Source of the DNA: Lacipirellula parvula
GTDB lineage: Bacteria > Planctomycetota > Planctomycetia > Pirellulales > Lacipirellulaceae
NCBI RefSeq assembly: GCF_009177095.1
Contig: NZ_AP021861.1
Coordinates: forward strand, 2,400,501 to 2,464,500
Reading direction: 5' to 3'
Length of the DNA: 64,000 nucleotides
Of this stretch, positions 18,381-27,451 are shown piece after piece; position 1 is the stretch's first letter; each line of letters opens with the position of its first letter. The translations under genes were made by a program, and so were the position numbers. The notes under the pieces were generated by a model that ran no database searches, was not told where the DNA came from, and saw only the letters and a list, made by a program, of their open reading frames with translations.

Positions 18381-19583
18381 ATGCGAAGCGTTCCATTCGT
18401 TGGCAGTGTCTTTCCTTCGCTCTGCTGCGCCGTGCTGTCGACGGCGATGGTGGCGATGCCGTCGGCTCTCTTCGCTCAGGCGCCCGCTGCGACCGCCGTC
18501 AGCGAAGAAGAGGAATCGGGGGATAAGAAGAATCCCGCCTCTGAACTCAGCGACCCGACGATTCTGTTGGTGCGCGACGCGGCGGTGCGGAAGGCGTTGC
18601 AACTCACCGACGAGCAGCGGACGTCGCTTGATGCGTTGCTGCGGGCGCACAACCGGATGCTGCTCGCGATTCGCGACGTGAGTCCGACCGGCGCCGACAA
18701 GACCGCGCAGCCGGCGCTCGCTGAGATTCGCGCGGAACTCAGCAAAATTTTCAATTCGAAGCAGAGGCTACGCCTGCAGCAACTAATGCTGCAAGTGCAG
18801 GGGTACGATTGTCTGTCTCGCAATGACGTCGCCCGACAGCTGAAGCTCTCCCCTGAGCAACAGCAGCGTTTGACTCAAATCGGCGACGAGTTTCGCGCCA
18901 GCGTGAAGGCGTATGGTGAAACAGGCGGAGGGACTGACGCCGAAGCGAATGCCAAAGAACTTTCCCGCCTGCAGGCAGCGCGTTTAGAAAAGATTCTGGC
19001 CGAACTCGATGAGCCGCAGGAGGCGGCGTTCTCGAAGTTGCTGGGCGATTCGTTCGATTTCTCGCAGGTGAAGCCCAGCCCGGCCGATGCACCGGAGTTC
19101 GTTTCGATCGAAGAATGGGTGAACAGCGATCCGCTCACCATGGAGTCGCTTCGCGGCAAGGTAGTCGTGGTTCACTTCTTCGCCTTCGGCTGCATCAATT
19201 GCATCCACAACTACCCGTGGTATCGCGAATGGCAGGAAGCGTATCAGGGTAAAGATGTGGCCCTCATAGGCATCCACACGCCCGAGACGAAGACGGAGGA
19301 AGACAACGCGAAACTAAAAGCGTCGCTCATGAAGAACGAACTGAAATTTCCTGTCGCGGTTGACAAAGAAAAGGCGATGTGGAAAGCGTGGTACAACGGC
19401 ATCTGGCCGAGCGTCTACATCATCGACAAGCAAGGCAGGGTGCGCTACTGGTGGTACGGCGAACTCGACTGGAAAGGCGCCGGCAACCAGAAAGTCGCTC
19501 GGCAGCAAATCGAAAAACTTCTTGCTGAGAAGTACGTCGAACAGACGGAAAAGAGCGGGGAACTCACCGCTAATAAACGCTGA
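18381..19583 (+). CDS. Exported redoxin-domain protein with CINC active site
   Basis: The 400-residue protein has a signal peptide, then about 200 residues of helical, Gln/Leu-rich sequence with two segments resembling LTDEQRTSLDALL (a Planctomycetes pattern), and a thioredoxin-like domain from about 245. The redox motif is CINC (C271, C274) in HFFAFGCINCIHNYPW, and a cis-proline-type segment WPSVYIID follows. This is closest to the DipZ/TlpA-like branch. It probably exchanges disulphides outside the cytoplasm. AGAAGG precedes the start. Confidence 0.87.
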   Translation: MRSVPFVGSVFPSLCCAVLSTAMVAMPSALFAQAPAATAVSEEEESGDKKNPASELSDPTILLVRDAAVRKALQLTDEQRTSLDALLRAHNRMLLAIRDVSPTGADKTAQPALAEIRAELSKIFNSKQRLRLQQLMLQVQGYDCLSRNDVARQLKLSPEQQQRLTQIGDEFRASVKAYGETGGGTDAEANAKELSRLQAARLEKILAELDEPQEAAFSKLLGDSFDFSQVKPSPADAPEFVSIEEWVNSDPLTMESLRGKVVVVHFFAFGCINCIHNYPWYREWQEAYQGKDVALIGIHTPETKTEEDNAKLKASLMKNELKFPVAVDKEKAMWKAWYNGIWPSVYIIDKQGRVRYWWYGELDWKGAGNQKVARQQIEKLLAEKYVEQTEKSGELTANKR

Positions 19584-19900
19584 TGGGCGCGAATAGCAAA
19601 ACCCAACAGTCATTCACTTGCAATGATCTCTGAATTGCATTTCTTTGCGCCTCTGCGCCTTTGCGTGAGATCTTCTTCAGAAAAAAAAGTCTCACGCAAA
19701 GGCGCGAAGACGCAAAGGAAATCGGGGACACATCTCCCCCTTGGCGCTCTTGGCGTCCTTGGCGGTTAGTCCTCCTCTTCAGAGGAACCGCGGTGAAATC
19801 GCACAGCCTCCCGCGAAAAACCACGCCTTGTCACCCGCCCGTCGCGAACCGATAATCCTCGGTTTGCCGTCTGATCTCTCCTCGCGACAAGGATTCTCCG
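19584..19900. other. Intergenic region with one palindromic repeat
   Basis: It contains the CTTTGCGCC element at 19639-19722 and a short CGCTAATAAACGCTGATG motif. No coding sequence is seen; the 3' end carries the AAGGA ribosome-binding site of the ROK gene. Confidence 0.6.
19639..19722. repeat. CTTTGCGCC palindromic repeat
   Basis: The left arm TTTGCGCCTCTGCGCCTTTG continues into GCGTGAGATCT. The right arm GTCTCACGCAAAGGCGCGAA is its inverted copy, across a short A-rich loop. At least seven more copies occur in the window. Confidence 0.9.
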
Positions 19901-20953
19901 TTGGCTTACTACATTGGCGTCGACGTGGGCGGAACCACCAGCACCCTCGCGGTCGGCAACGACCGGAACGAGGTGGTTTACGTCTCTCCGCAGTTTGCCA
20001 CGACGCCGGACCTCGGTCCGCAGAGTTCGATCGCCGCGATCGTCGTCGCCGCTCAGGAAGCGATGGCCCACCTCGGCGCGCCGCTCACCGAAGTCGCCGG
20101 CGCCTCGATCGCCACCCCCGGCCCCGCGACGATGGACGGCGTGTTGCTGGCGACGCCGAATCTCAATCGCGAACTGTGGAACAATTTTAATATCCGCGCG
20201 GGATTGGAGGCGGCCCTGCGGCAGCATCACCCGACGCTTAACGTGCGCTACATCGGCGACGGACAGGCGGCGGCCCTCGGCGAGTATGCCATCCGCAGCC
20301 GAGCGCTCACTTGGAGCCACGTTCCCGCGGAGACGCTGCCGAACGAAACGCTCGACTCGCTGTTCATGGTGATCGTCGGCACCGGCCTCGGCGGCGGCGC
20401 CGTGTTAGGCGGGCAGGCGATTCAAGGGAGCCAAGGTCGCGCCGGGCACGTCGGCCACATTCTGCTGCCGTCGTATGCGTTCCGCTACGAGCACGATCAA
20501 AAGCTGCTCAAGGGCAACGCCTACGCCACGTCGGAGTCGGCGGTGTCGCTGAGCGGGTTGGCCCATCAACTCGAATATCGTCTCACGCTGCCGGAGTGGG
20601 CGTCGCACTCGTTGAATCAGGTGGACGGTTCCGCACGCGAGAAGGCAAAGCGGCTGCGGGAGCTTGTGGCCGCGGGCGATTCGCTCGCTCAGCAATTGTT
20701 CGACGATCAAGCGAAGGCCCTTGGCATCACGCTGCTGTCGGTGAACTACCTTGGCGATTACGACCGGCTGGTGATCGGCGGCGGCGTGTGCGATCTCATT
20801 CCTTCGGTTCGCGATCGTTATCGCCAACTGGCCGAGGAAGAGTATCGCCGCCATTCGCTCGACGGGTTCCGCAATCTCGATCGCTTCGAGTTTTCCGTTT
20901 GCGGCGACGAGGCCCCGGTGGTCGGTTCGCTGCGATGGGCGATGCTCTCGTAG
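19901..20953 (+). CDS. ROK-family sugar kinase-like protein
   Basis: The 350-residue protein has the N-terminal phosphate-binding motif IGVDVGGTTSTLAVG and the catalytic aspartate in YIGDGQAAALGEY, plus GTGLGGGAVLGGQ. The cysteine-rich zinc motif of classic ROK kinases is replaced by an insertion (RAGHVGHILLPSYAFRYE), so it is an atypical member. It probably phosphorylates a hexose or acts as a sugar sensor; it lacks the N-terminal DNA-binding domain of ROK repressors. The start is TTG with AAGGA nine bases upstream. Confidence 0.85.
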   Translation: MAYYIGVDVGGTTSTLAVGNDRNEVVYVSPQFATTPDLGPQSSIAAIVVAAQEAMAHLGAPLTEVAGASIATPGPATMDGVLLATPNLNRELWNNFNIRAGLEAALRQHHPTLNVRYIGDGQAAALGEYAIRSRALTWSHVPAETLPNETLDSLFMVIVGTGLGGGAVLGGQAIQGSQGRAGHVGHILLPSYAFRYEHDQKLLKGNAYATSESAVSLSGLAHQLEYRLTLPEWASHSLNQVDGSAREKAKRLRELVAAGDSLAQQLFDDQAKALGITLLSVNYLGDYDRLVIGGGVCDLIPSVRDRYRQLAEEEYRRHSLDGFRNLDRFEFSVCGDEAPVVGSLRWAMLS

Positions 20954-21025
20954 GTTGGGCATTCGTGCCCGACGACAGCGCGGTCGGTTCCCCCAAGTCC
21001 CGCGAAGTTGCGACGAGAAACGCCA

Positions 21026-21769
21026 GTGGCCAAGAACAAGTGGTCAAAATCTTCCGGGAACTTGGTGAACGATCTGAGCATCGCCGACGCGCGCCACATC
21101 ATTAAGTGCGAAGGGGGCGAACTGACGGTCGGCGAACTGCTGATCGAGATCGCCACCTCGCTGATGGTTGCCGGGGCGCTGGCTCGCGCGATTTGGGTCG
21201 GCGACGCCACAGCTTGGCATCTCTTTCTGCCGATGGTGGCGCAGTACCTCGCGCTGCTGATTGCGATCCCCGCGCTCTACATATTCTTCCGGCATCCGGG
21301 GCTGCGGAAGGATGTGATCGGTTCGCTGCGGCTGTGGGCGTTCATGGCGATCGTGAGCGGCGTGGCGTTCGCGGTGCAAACACACCGCAGCGGCGTGCCG
21401 TGGCGCGACCAGCTGAACGACAATCTCACCCAAGCGTGGCGGTGGATTTACGACGCGCACATGCACTGGCCGATCGTGCTGGCCGTCGCTGCGATTTTGT
21501 GGGCATTGCCGCGGCGGATTCGCAATTTGTACGAACATGGGCCGCCTTTTTCGGGCGTCAGCCTCGGCTGCGCGATGCGGCTGGTCGTGCCGCTGCTGGG
21601 GGCGTTTCTGGTGCCGTTCGTCGCCTCGGGCGAGCTTCCTATCGTTTGGGTGTTGTGGGCGATTATTTTGCTCGCCGATTTCTTGGCCCTAGCGATGCAC
21701 TGGGATCTGCAGCGACGGCTGCGGAAATTTGACGCGCAACAGTTGAAGGACGAGCGCACGACGCTGTGA
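21026..21769 (+). CDS. Integral membrane protein of unknown function
   Basis: The protein of about 247 residues has a basic N terminus and roughly six membrane helices, with conserved-looking aromatic stretches (QAWRWIYDAHMHWPIV). No family motif is recognised. A GTG at 21026 is taken as start; a TTG at 21008 is an alternative. It follows the ROK gene by 73 bases in the same direction. Confidence 0.65.
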   Translation: MAKNKWSKSSGNLVNDLSIADARHIIKCEGGELTVGELLIEIATSLMVAGALARAIWVGDATAWHLFLPMVAQYLALLIAIPALYIFFRHPGLRKDVIGSLRLWAFMAIVSGVAFAVQTHRSGVPWRDQLNDNLTQAWRWIYDAHMHWPIVLAVAAILWALPRRIRNLYEHGPPFSGVSLGCAMRLVVPLLGAFLVPFVASGELPIVWVLWAIILLADFLALAMHWDLQRRLRKFDAQQLKDERTTL

Positions 21770-21922
21770 CCGCGTGTGAGTTGCTTTTGAACCGCTGATT
21801 GACGCTAATGATCGTTGATGAAATGCAATCAGCGTTCATCAGCGTGTATTAGTGGTTGACGCATTTCTTTTCGCGCTTCACGGTCACTATTAGATTCAGC
21901 AACTCGAGGGCAGGCGGCGAGG

Positions 21923-23176
21923 ATGGCACACTACTTCTTCAATATTTGTCGAAATTGCTTCTTGGCAGTCGTCGGGTTTGTACTTGTATCAGCGGTGACT
22001 GCAGTCGCCGCGGAGCCGGCGGTCACGGTCAATGATGGGCCGCTACTGCCGATCTTTGCTTGGGAGGGCGTGCCAGCTGCGGAGGCGACTCCTGAGCGAT
22101 TCAAAGAACTTGCCGACGCCGGGTTCACAATCTCGTTCAGCGGCGCCCCGGACAACGCGACGGTGACGAAGATGCTCGACGCCGCGGAGACCGCCGGCGT
22201 GAAGCTCTACATCTCGTCAGCAGAGCTCCATTCAGATCCTGAGGGAACGGCTCGACTGTTCAAGAATCATCCGGCATTGGGCGGTTACCATCTCGTCGAT
22301 GAACCGTCGGCCAAGTCGTTTGGCGATCTTGGTGCATGGACGCGGCGGATCCAATCGGTCGATGCCGAGCATCCGGTCTACATCAACCTACTGCCAACGT
22401 ACGGCAATCCCGAAGGATGGGGAACGCCTGACTACGCGACGTACGTCGAGCGGTTCCTCGCTGAAGTGCCGACCCAACAGTTGTCTTACGATCATTACCC
22501 AATCGTCCAAGGCGCTGCCGACTCGCCCGTAACGTTACGAAGCGACTTTTACGAAAATTTGGAGATCTGCTCGGCAGCGGCTCGGGAGGCTAACCGCCCG
22601 CTGTGGACGTTCGCGCTGCTGGTGGCCCACACGCCGTATCCGATTCCGACGCTCGCGCATTTGCGGCTGCAGGCGTACAGCGACTTGGCCTACGGGACCG
22701 ACACGCTGCAGTATTTTACTTACTGGACGCCAGTGAGCACGATTTGGAATTTTCACGAGGCGCCGATCAACCCGGAAGGGAAGCGGACGCCGACGTACGA
22801 CTTGGTGAAGGCGTTCAACGCCGAACTGCAAGCGGTCCGCGGCGTGTTCGTCGGCAGCCAAGTGGAGTCGGTCGGCCACACGGGCGCGGCGATTCCGGCA
22901 GGGACGAAGCCGTTCGCCGCTGCGGCGCCGATCAAGTCGCTGCAGACCGAGGGAACCGGCGTCGTCGCGTCGCGATTGGCGAAGGGCGACCAGCGGTTCT
23001 TGGTGCTGGTGAATCGCGACCTCCATCAGCCGACGACGGCGACGGTGGAGTTTGATGGCAGCACGCGGGTTAGCGCGGTGGCGAAGGATGGGACGCTGCA
23101 GCCGCTTGAAGGTGCGACGCATTCGGTGGCAATCGAGCCAGGGGATGTGGCGATCTACGCGTGGCAGGCCGAGTAG
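21923..23176 (+). CDS. Secreted TIM-barrel glycoside hydrolase-like protein
   Basis: The 417-residue protein has a signal peptide (cleaved near VAAEP) and an alpha/beta barrel pattern resembling glycosidases of the GH42 type. Evidence includes GYHLVDEPS with a candidate catalytic Glu near 130, YINLLPTYG, LSYDHYPI, and GTDTLQYFTYW near the eighth strand. A short beta-sandwich domain (about 340-415) ends it. The glycan is unknown, and the catalytic residues are an inference from the barrel pattern. Inverted AACCGCTGATT repeats lie upstream. Confidence 0.6.
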   Translation: MAHYFFNICRNCFLAVVGFVLVSAVTAVAAEPAVTVNDGPLLPIFAWEGVPAAEATPERFKELADAGFTISFSGAPDNATVTKMLDAAETAGVKLYISSAELHSDPEGTARLFKNHPALGGYHLVDEPSAKSFGDLGAWTRRIQSVDAEHPVYINLLPTYGNPEGWGTPDYATYVERFLAEVPTQQLSYDHYPIVQGAADSPVTLRSDFYENLEICSAAAREANRPLWTFALLVAHTPYPIPTLAHLRLQAYSDLAYGTDTLQYFTYWTPVSTIWNFHEAPINPEGKRTPTYDLVKAFNAELQAVRGVFVGSQVESVGHTGAAIPAGTKPFAAAAPIKSLQTEGTGVVASRLAKGDQRFLVLVNRDLHQPTTATVEFDGSTRVSAVAKDGTLQPLEGATHSVAIEPGDVAIYAWQAE

Positions 23177-23202
23177 CGTTGCCGACTTCAACAGAATTCT
23201 TC

Positions 23203-23308
23203 CGGCTCCCTCCCCCTGGAGGGGAGGGCTGGGGAGGGGGGAAGAACCCTGGTACCAGCTGCCGTCACCCCTCCCTAACCCTCCCCCTCAAGGGGAGGTG
23301 ACCTCAAG
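23203..23308. repeat. CCCTCCCC palindromic repeat, copy 2
   Basis: It has the same two-arm layout as the copies at 605 and 50616: GGCTCCCTCCCCCTGGAGGG, a spacer with GGTACCAGC, then CCCTCCCTAACCCTCCCCCT. It lies between convergent genes. Confidence 0.9.
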
Positions 23309-23331
23309 ATTTTATTTTGAGGGGCAATCGC

Positions 23332-26300
23332 TCACGGGCAGAACCGGCTTTTCGCCAAGTCGCTCATGCCCTTGAGATCAAGCTTCCCCGTGCCGAGCAC
23401 CGGAATCTCTTCCACTTCCAAGAAACTATCGGTCCCCGGAATCCACAGATTCGGCAGGCCCAGCTGCTTGAGATGCTCGCAGATCTCCGTGGGCGTCTTG
23501 CTGATCTTCGTGTGTAGCACGACAAGCCGTTCGCCCTTTTTGTCATCGGGGACGGAAGCGACGACGGCCGTCAGTTCTTCAGGATTGGCGCCCTGCAGGA
23601 ACTGCTGAATCGCATCCTCGATATTTTGATGCGGTACCATCTCGCCGCCGATCTTTGAGAAGCGGCTCAGTCGGCCGGTGATCTCGATGAACCCGTGGCG
23701 GTCGATTCGCGCGATGTCTCCCGTGACGTACCAGCCGTCGCGGATCACCTCGGCCGTCTTGTCGGGTTGGTGGAGGTAGCCCTTCATCACGTTGGGGCCC
23801 TTCACCAGCAGCATGCCGGGGGTTTCGATCGGTAGGTCGACGAAGGTTTCGGGATCGACAATCTTCGCGGCAACGCCGGCGACGGGACGGCCGACGGTCC
23901 CTTCCTTCGCGTCGATTTCCTTCGATTGCGACCGACTCGGCGGGATGTTGACGCTCACTAGGGGCGAGAGCTCGGTCGTGCCGTAGCCTTCGACGGGGCG
24001 AACGCCAAACCGTTCTTCAAATGCCTCGAACAGCGCGAGCGGCATTTTCTCGGCGCCGGCGACGGCGACTTCGAGGTGCGTAAAATCTTCCGGATCGCAG
24101 CGGCGGATGTAGTTCCGCAGGAACGTCGGCGTCGCGAGCATAATGGTGGCTTCCCACCGTTTCGCAAGCTTGCCGATCTGCTGCGCTTCGAGCGGCGAGA
24201 AGTGGTAGACGCACCGCACGTCGAGGCCGAGGATCGTCCACAACGTTACCGTGAAGCCGAGCGAGTGGAAGAACGGCACGATGCCGAGCACCGTGTCGTC
24301 GCGGCGGAGGTGGACCGCCTGGAGGATCGCTTCGACGTTCGAGCCGACGTTGTGATGGGTGAGGACCACGCCCTTCGGCTCGCCGGTGGAGCCAGAGGTG
24401 AAGATGACCGTCAGTTCATCGTCGCCGCTCATGCGATGGAGCCCGAGTTGGCGGTCGAGCAGCGCCGCCGGCATCGCGTAGGCCATCGCGGCGCTGGTGA
24501 GCTTGTCGGCCTTGGTGACTTTGTCTTTAAAATCTTCGAGCAGAATTACCTTGGCGTCGAGCTGCATCCCCAGCTTGTCGAGCACCTTCTGGCTCGTGAG
24601 AATGTGCTTGATGCCGGCCTTTTTGATGCACTTGTTCATGATCTCCGCGGAGACCGTGTAGTTCAGATTGCAGGCGACGCGGCCGCAAAGCGTGACGGCG
24701 GCATTGACGAGCACGGCGCCGTTTGAGGGGGGCAGCAAGATGCCGATGTACTTTTCATCCTCGACCTTCGGCGCGAAGACCTCGCGCAGCAGGAGCCGGC
24801 GGAGGATGAGCGCCCGCATGAGAATCTGCGCCCCGGTGAACGACTGCCCGGTCGAGTCGGCGATCTTCCAGCGGAACATCGCCTTCCGGCATTTGCGAAT
24901 CATCAAACGGGGAAGAACCATGGCGCGCTGTTTCCTGCGGGTGACTGCCAAAGCGCCGAGCGCCTGGACGGCGTTACGGATTTCGTAGGCGTTGCTCGGT
25001 TCGTGGAGCGGTTCGCCGAACCAGATCGAAACGCGGCGGGGGCTGAGTTCAGGCGATTTTCCGAAAAGTTTGCCGCCGCGGAAGCTGAAGATACTCCCCC
25101 AAAGTTCGTCGAGGTAGACCGGAATCACCTCGGCGGTCGATCCTTTGAGGATCTCAAGGACGCCTGGCTTGAAGGTTTGCAACTGCCCGCTGGGGCTGAT
25201 GCGACCCTCGGGGAAGATGCAGACGATTTCACCGTTGTTGAGCGCCTCGCGGGCGGTGTCGATCGCCGAGCGGAGGGCCTTCGGCGAATCGAGGATCGGG
25301 ATCACGCCCATTAGGCGGGCCAAGCCGCGGATGTACCACTTCTCGATGTAGCTGCGACTAACGATCAGCCGCACCGGTCGCGGCGAGACGCAGACGAGCA
25401 TCAGGCCGTCGAGCCACGAGACGTGATTTGGCGCGAGCAGGGCCGGGCCCTCTTCCGGTAGGTTCTCGCGGCCGAAGACGCGAACCTTGTAGAAGGTGTG
25501 CGTAAGGAGCCACGCGATGAAGCGGATCGTCGCCTGCGGGATCAGGACGATGATGTAAATGAAAACGGGGATCGTCAGCACGCCGCACAACAAAAAAATT
25601 TGCCGTGCGGTGAGGAGCGGATGGCCGGTCAGTTCTTGATAGGCCTCGCGGATGACAAGGGCTTGTTCAGGGTTCTCTTCAACGAGGCGGTGAATGTCGA
25701 TCGACTCGCCGGCCGCCTGCTGGGTTTGGAATTCGTTCCAAAACTTTTCCGCCTCCGCTAACGTCTTCGGTCTGTCGGCCAGCTGAGCGCGTAAATGTTC
25801 GATCGAACCCTCATGCACCGGCATCCGCATCATGCCGAAGGCTAAGGCGGCGACAAGCATGCCGCCGAAAGTGAGCAAGTTGCTTGCAGCCAAGACCGAT
25901 CCGCGGCGATCTTGAGGGCTGTAGTGCTGCATGTACGACGCCAGAGGGACGTCGAACAGGCCGGCGGAACATCCGAGCATCACGAGCAGGAGAATGGCGA
26001 CGATATAACTGAGCGTCCAATCTCCGCTCGGTTCAAAGAACTCGCCTTCAACGGTAAACAGCAAAATCGGGACGATCACCAACCCGAATGCGCCTAAGGG
26101 CAGAATGCCTAATTCGACTCGCCCTGCAGACCAAATGCCCGCAAGCACGCTTCCCAGGCCGATGCCGATGACCAAAGCAGAAAGCAACGGAACCACTTGC
26201 GTTTGCTTGCCGCCGCCTGCTTCGAAGACGAACTGATCAATGTTCAAATGCGCGAGGGCCCCAAGGGTCCAGAAGAACATGATCCCCATCGCCACTCGCA

Positions 26301-27030
26301 GCATCGCTGGAGTGTAGGCAAGCGTTTTCAAGTCGCGCCAACTCTGTTGGGCCATATCCCACGGAAACCTTCGCGACTTGTCGGCGGCGGGAAGCTTGGC
26401 AATCAGTAGGCTGGTCAACCAACCGGCGACGGCGAAGCCTAGCAAGACGAGTGCAGACCATTGCCAATGTTGCTGCCCTTTGTCGCCCGTTTCATCAGCA
26501 AGCCAGTTGCCCAAGAACGTGCCGACCATCGTCGAGAAGACAGTCGTCAGCCCGATGAGGCCGTTCGCCGCGGAGATGCGGCTCTCGTCGACCATTTCGG
26601 GAATGCTGCCGAGCTTGGCCGGCCCGAAGAGCGCGGCCTGGGCGCCGGCCAGTCCGAGCACGAGCAGCATCATCCAGATATGCCCGACCAAAATCGCGGC
26701 AATCGCGAGCGCCATGATCAGCGCTTCGCCGACCTTGCAAAGGACGATGACCTGCCGCTTGCTGAACCTGTCGGCCAAATAACCGGCCGGCGCCGCGAGC
26801 AAGATGTACGGCGCGACGAAGACCGCGGTGCCGATCGCGAGCAGATTGCTCACGTTGACGTCGGCGTAATCTTTGCCGATGCCGATCACCAACCAGCGCA
26901 GGATGTTATCGTTCGTCGCCCCGAGGAACTGGGTGAACAAGAGCCCCAGAAAACTCTTCGAGACGAGCGAGCGTTCGCGCGGGACGGCGGCAAGATGCTT
27001 GCTGCCGCTGGCAATCGGGCCGGAATGCAT
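23332..27030 (-). CDS. aas: LplT-PlsC-acyl-ACP synthetase triple fusion (Aas-like)
   Basis: The 1,232-residue protein joins three parts. Residues 1 to about 430 are an MFS transporter like lysophospholipid flippase LplT. About 500-690 is a PlsC acyltransferase with NHVSWLD (H536, D541) and FPEGRIS. About 720-1230 is an AMP-binding acyl-ACP synthetase with TSGSTGEPKGVVLTH near 875, GYGTTE and YVTGD. In E. coli LplT and Aas are separate and recycle lysophosphatidylethanolamine; here flipping, acyl activation and re-acylation appear on one membrane protein. It diverges from the Mur-like cluster. Confidence 0.92.
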   Translation of the reverse strand: MHSGPIASGSKHLAAVPRERSLVSKSFLGLLFTQFLGATNDNILRWLVIGIGKDYADVNVSNLLAIGTAVFVAPYILLAAPAGYLADRFSKRQVIVLCKVGEALIMALAIAAILVGHIWMMLLVLGLAGAQAALFGPAKLGSIPEMVDESRISAANGLIGLTTVFSTMVGTFLGNWLADETGDKGQQHWQWSALVLLGFAVAGWLTSLLIAKLPAADKSRRFPWDMAQQSWRDLKTLAYTPAMLRVAMGIMFFWTLGALAHLNIDQFVFEAGGGKQTQVVPLLSALVIGIGLGSVLAGIWSAGRVELGILPLGAFGLVIVPILLFTVEGEFFEPSGDWTLSYIVAILLLVMLGCSAGLFDVPLASYMQHYSPQDRRGSVLAASNLLTFGGMLVAALAFGMMRMPVHEGSIEHLRAQLADRPKTLAEAEKFWNEFQTQQAAGESIDIHRLVEENPEQALVIREAYQELTGHPLLTARQIFLLCGVLTIPVFIYIIVLIPQATIRFIAWLLTHTFYKVRVFGRENLPEEGPALLAPNHVSWLDGLMLVCVSPRPVRLIVSRSYIEKWYIRGLARLMGVIPILDSPKALRSAIDTAREALNNGEIVCIFPEGRISPSGQLQTFKPGVLEILKGSTAEVIPVYLDELWGSIFSFRGGKLFGKSPELSPRRVSIWFGEPLHEPSNAYEIRNAVQALGALAVTRRKQRAMVLPRLMIRKCRKAMFRWKIADSTGQSFTGAQILMRALILRRLLLREVFAPKVEDEKYIGILLPPSNGAVLVNAAVTLCGRVACNLNYTVSAEIMNKCIKKAGIKHILTSQKVLDKLGMQLDAKVILLEDFKDKVTKADKLTSAAMAYAMPAALLDRQLGLHRMSGDDELTVIFTSGSTGEPKGVVLTHHNVGSNVEAILQAVHLRRDDTVLGIVPFFHSLGFTVTLWTILGLDVRCVYHFSPLEAQQIGKLAKRWEATIMLATPTFLRNYIRRCDPEDFTHLEVAVAGAEKMPLALFEAFEERFGVRPVEGYGTTELSPLVSVNIPPSRSQSKEIDAKEGTVGRPVAGVAAKIVDPETFVDLPIETPGMLLVKGPNVMKGYLHQPDKTAEVIRDGWYVTGDIARIDRHGFIEITGRLSRFSKIGGEMVPHQNIEDAIQQFLQGANPEELTAVVASVPDDKKGERLVVLHTKISKTPTEICEHLKQLGLPNLWIPGTDSFLEVEEIPVLGTGKLDLKGMSDLAKSRFCP

Positions 27031-27451
27031 GTCTGGTCAAAAGCTGTCAAAGATTGCTGAAGGGGTCCGCCTAGTAGGAACTACTTTAGCTGAAAAGAGT
27101 TCCGGCGGCAGAGGGCAGTTGCTGGCGTGCTCTAAAGCGGTCGCGGCCGGGGCTTGCAACGCACGTTTACGACGAGGAATTCCGAGGTCGGCAACTCGCC
27201 TTGACGCTCCTAGGCCGATCGGGTCAACTCCTTTCGCTCTCGCCGCAAAACCTCCCCCAGAGGGGTTTGCAGCGGCCGCCAGGTAGGGCGCCGCGCGGGA
27301 GCACCGAAGACGCGAGAATGGATTCTCGCGATGCGACGAGTGCCTTGGCCGTCCGCGATTCGCAGATGGCCGGGGGACGACACCCGAGTAGCCGCCGCGG
27401 TTGTCTCTTCGAGGCCGCCGCGACCGGCACGCAGGCAAGGAGGCCTGTCCG
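27031..27451. other. Divergent intergenic region
   Basis: The stretch between the Aas-like and MurE-like starts holds no convincing gene. A small hairpin GCGAGAATGGATTCTCGC lies at 27312-27329, and the AGGAGG site of the MurE-like gene lies at its right end. Both promoters should be here; none could be assigned confidently. Confidence 0.5.
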
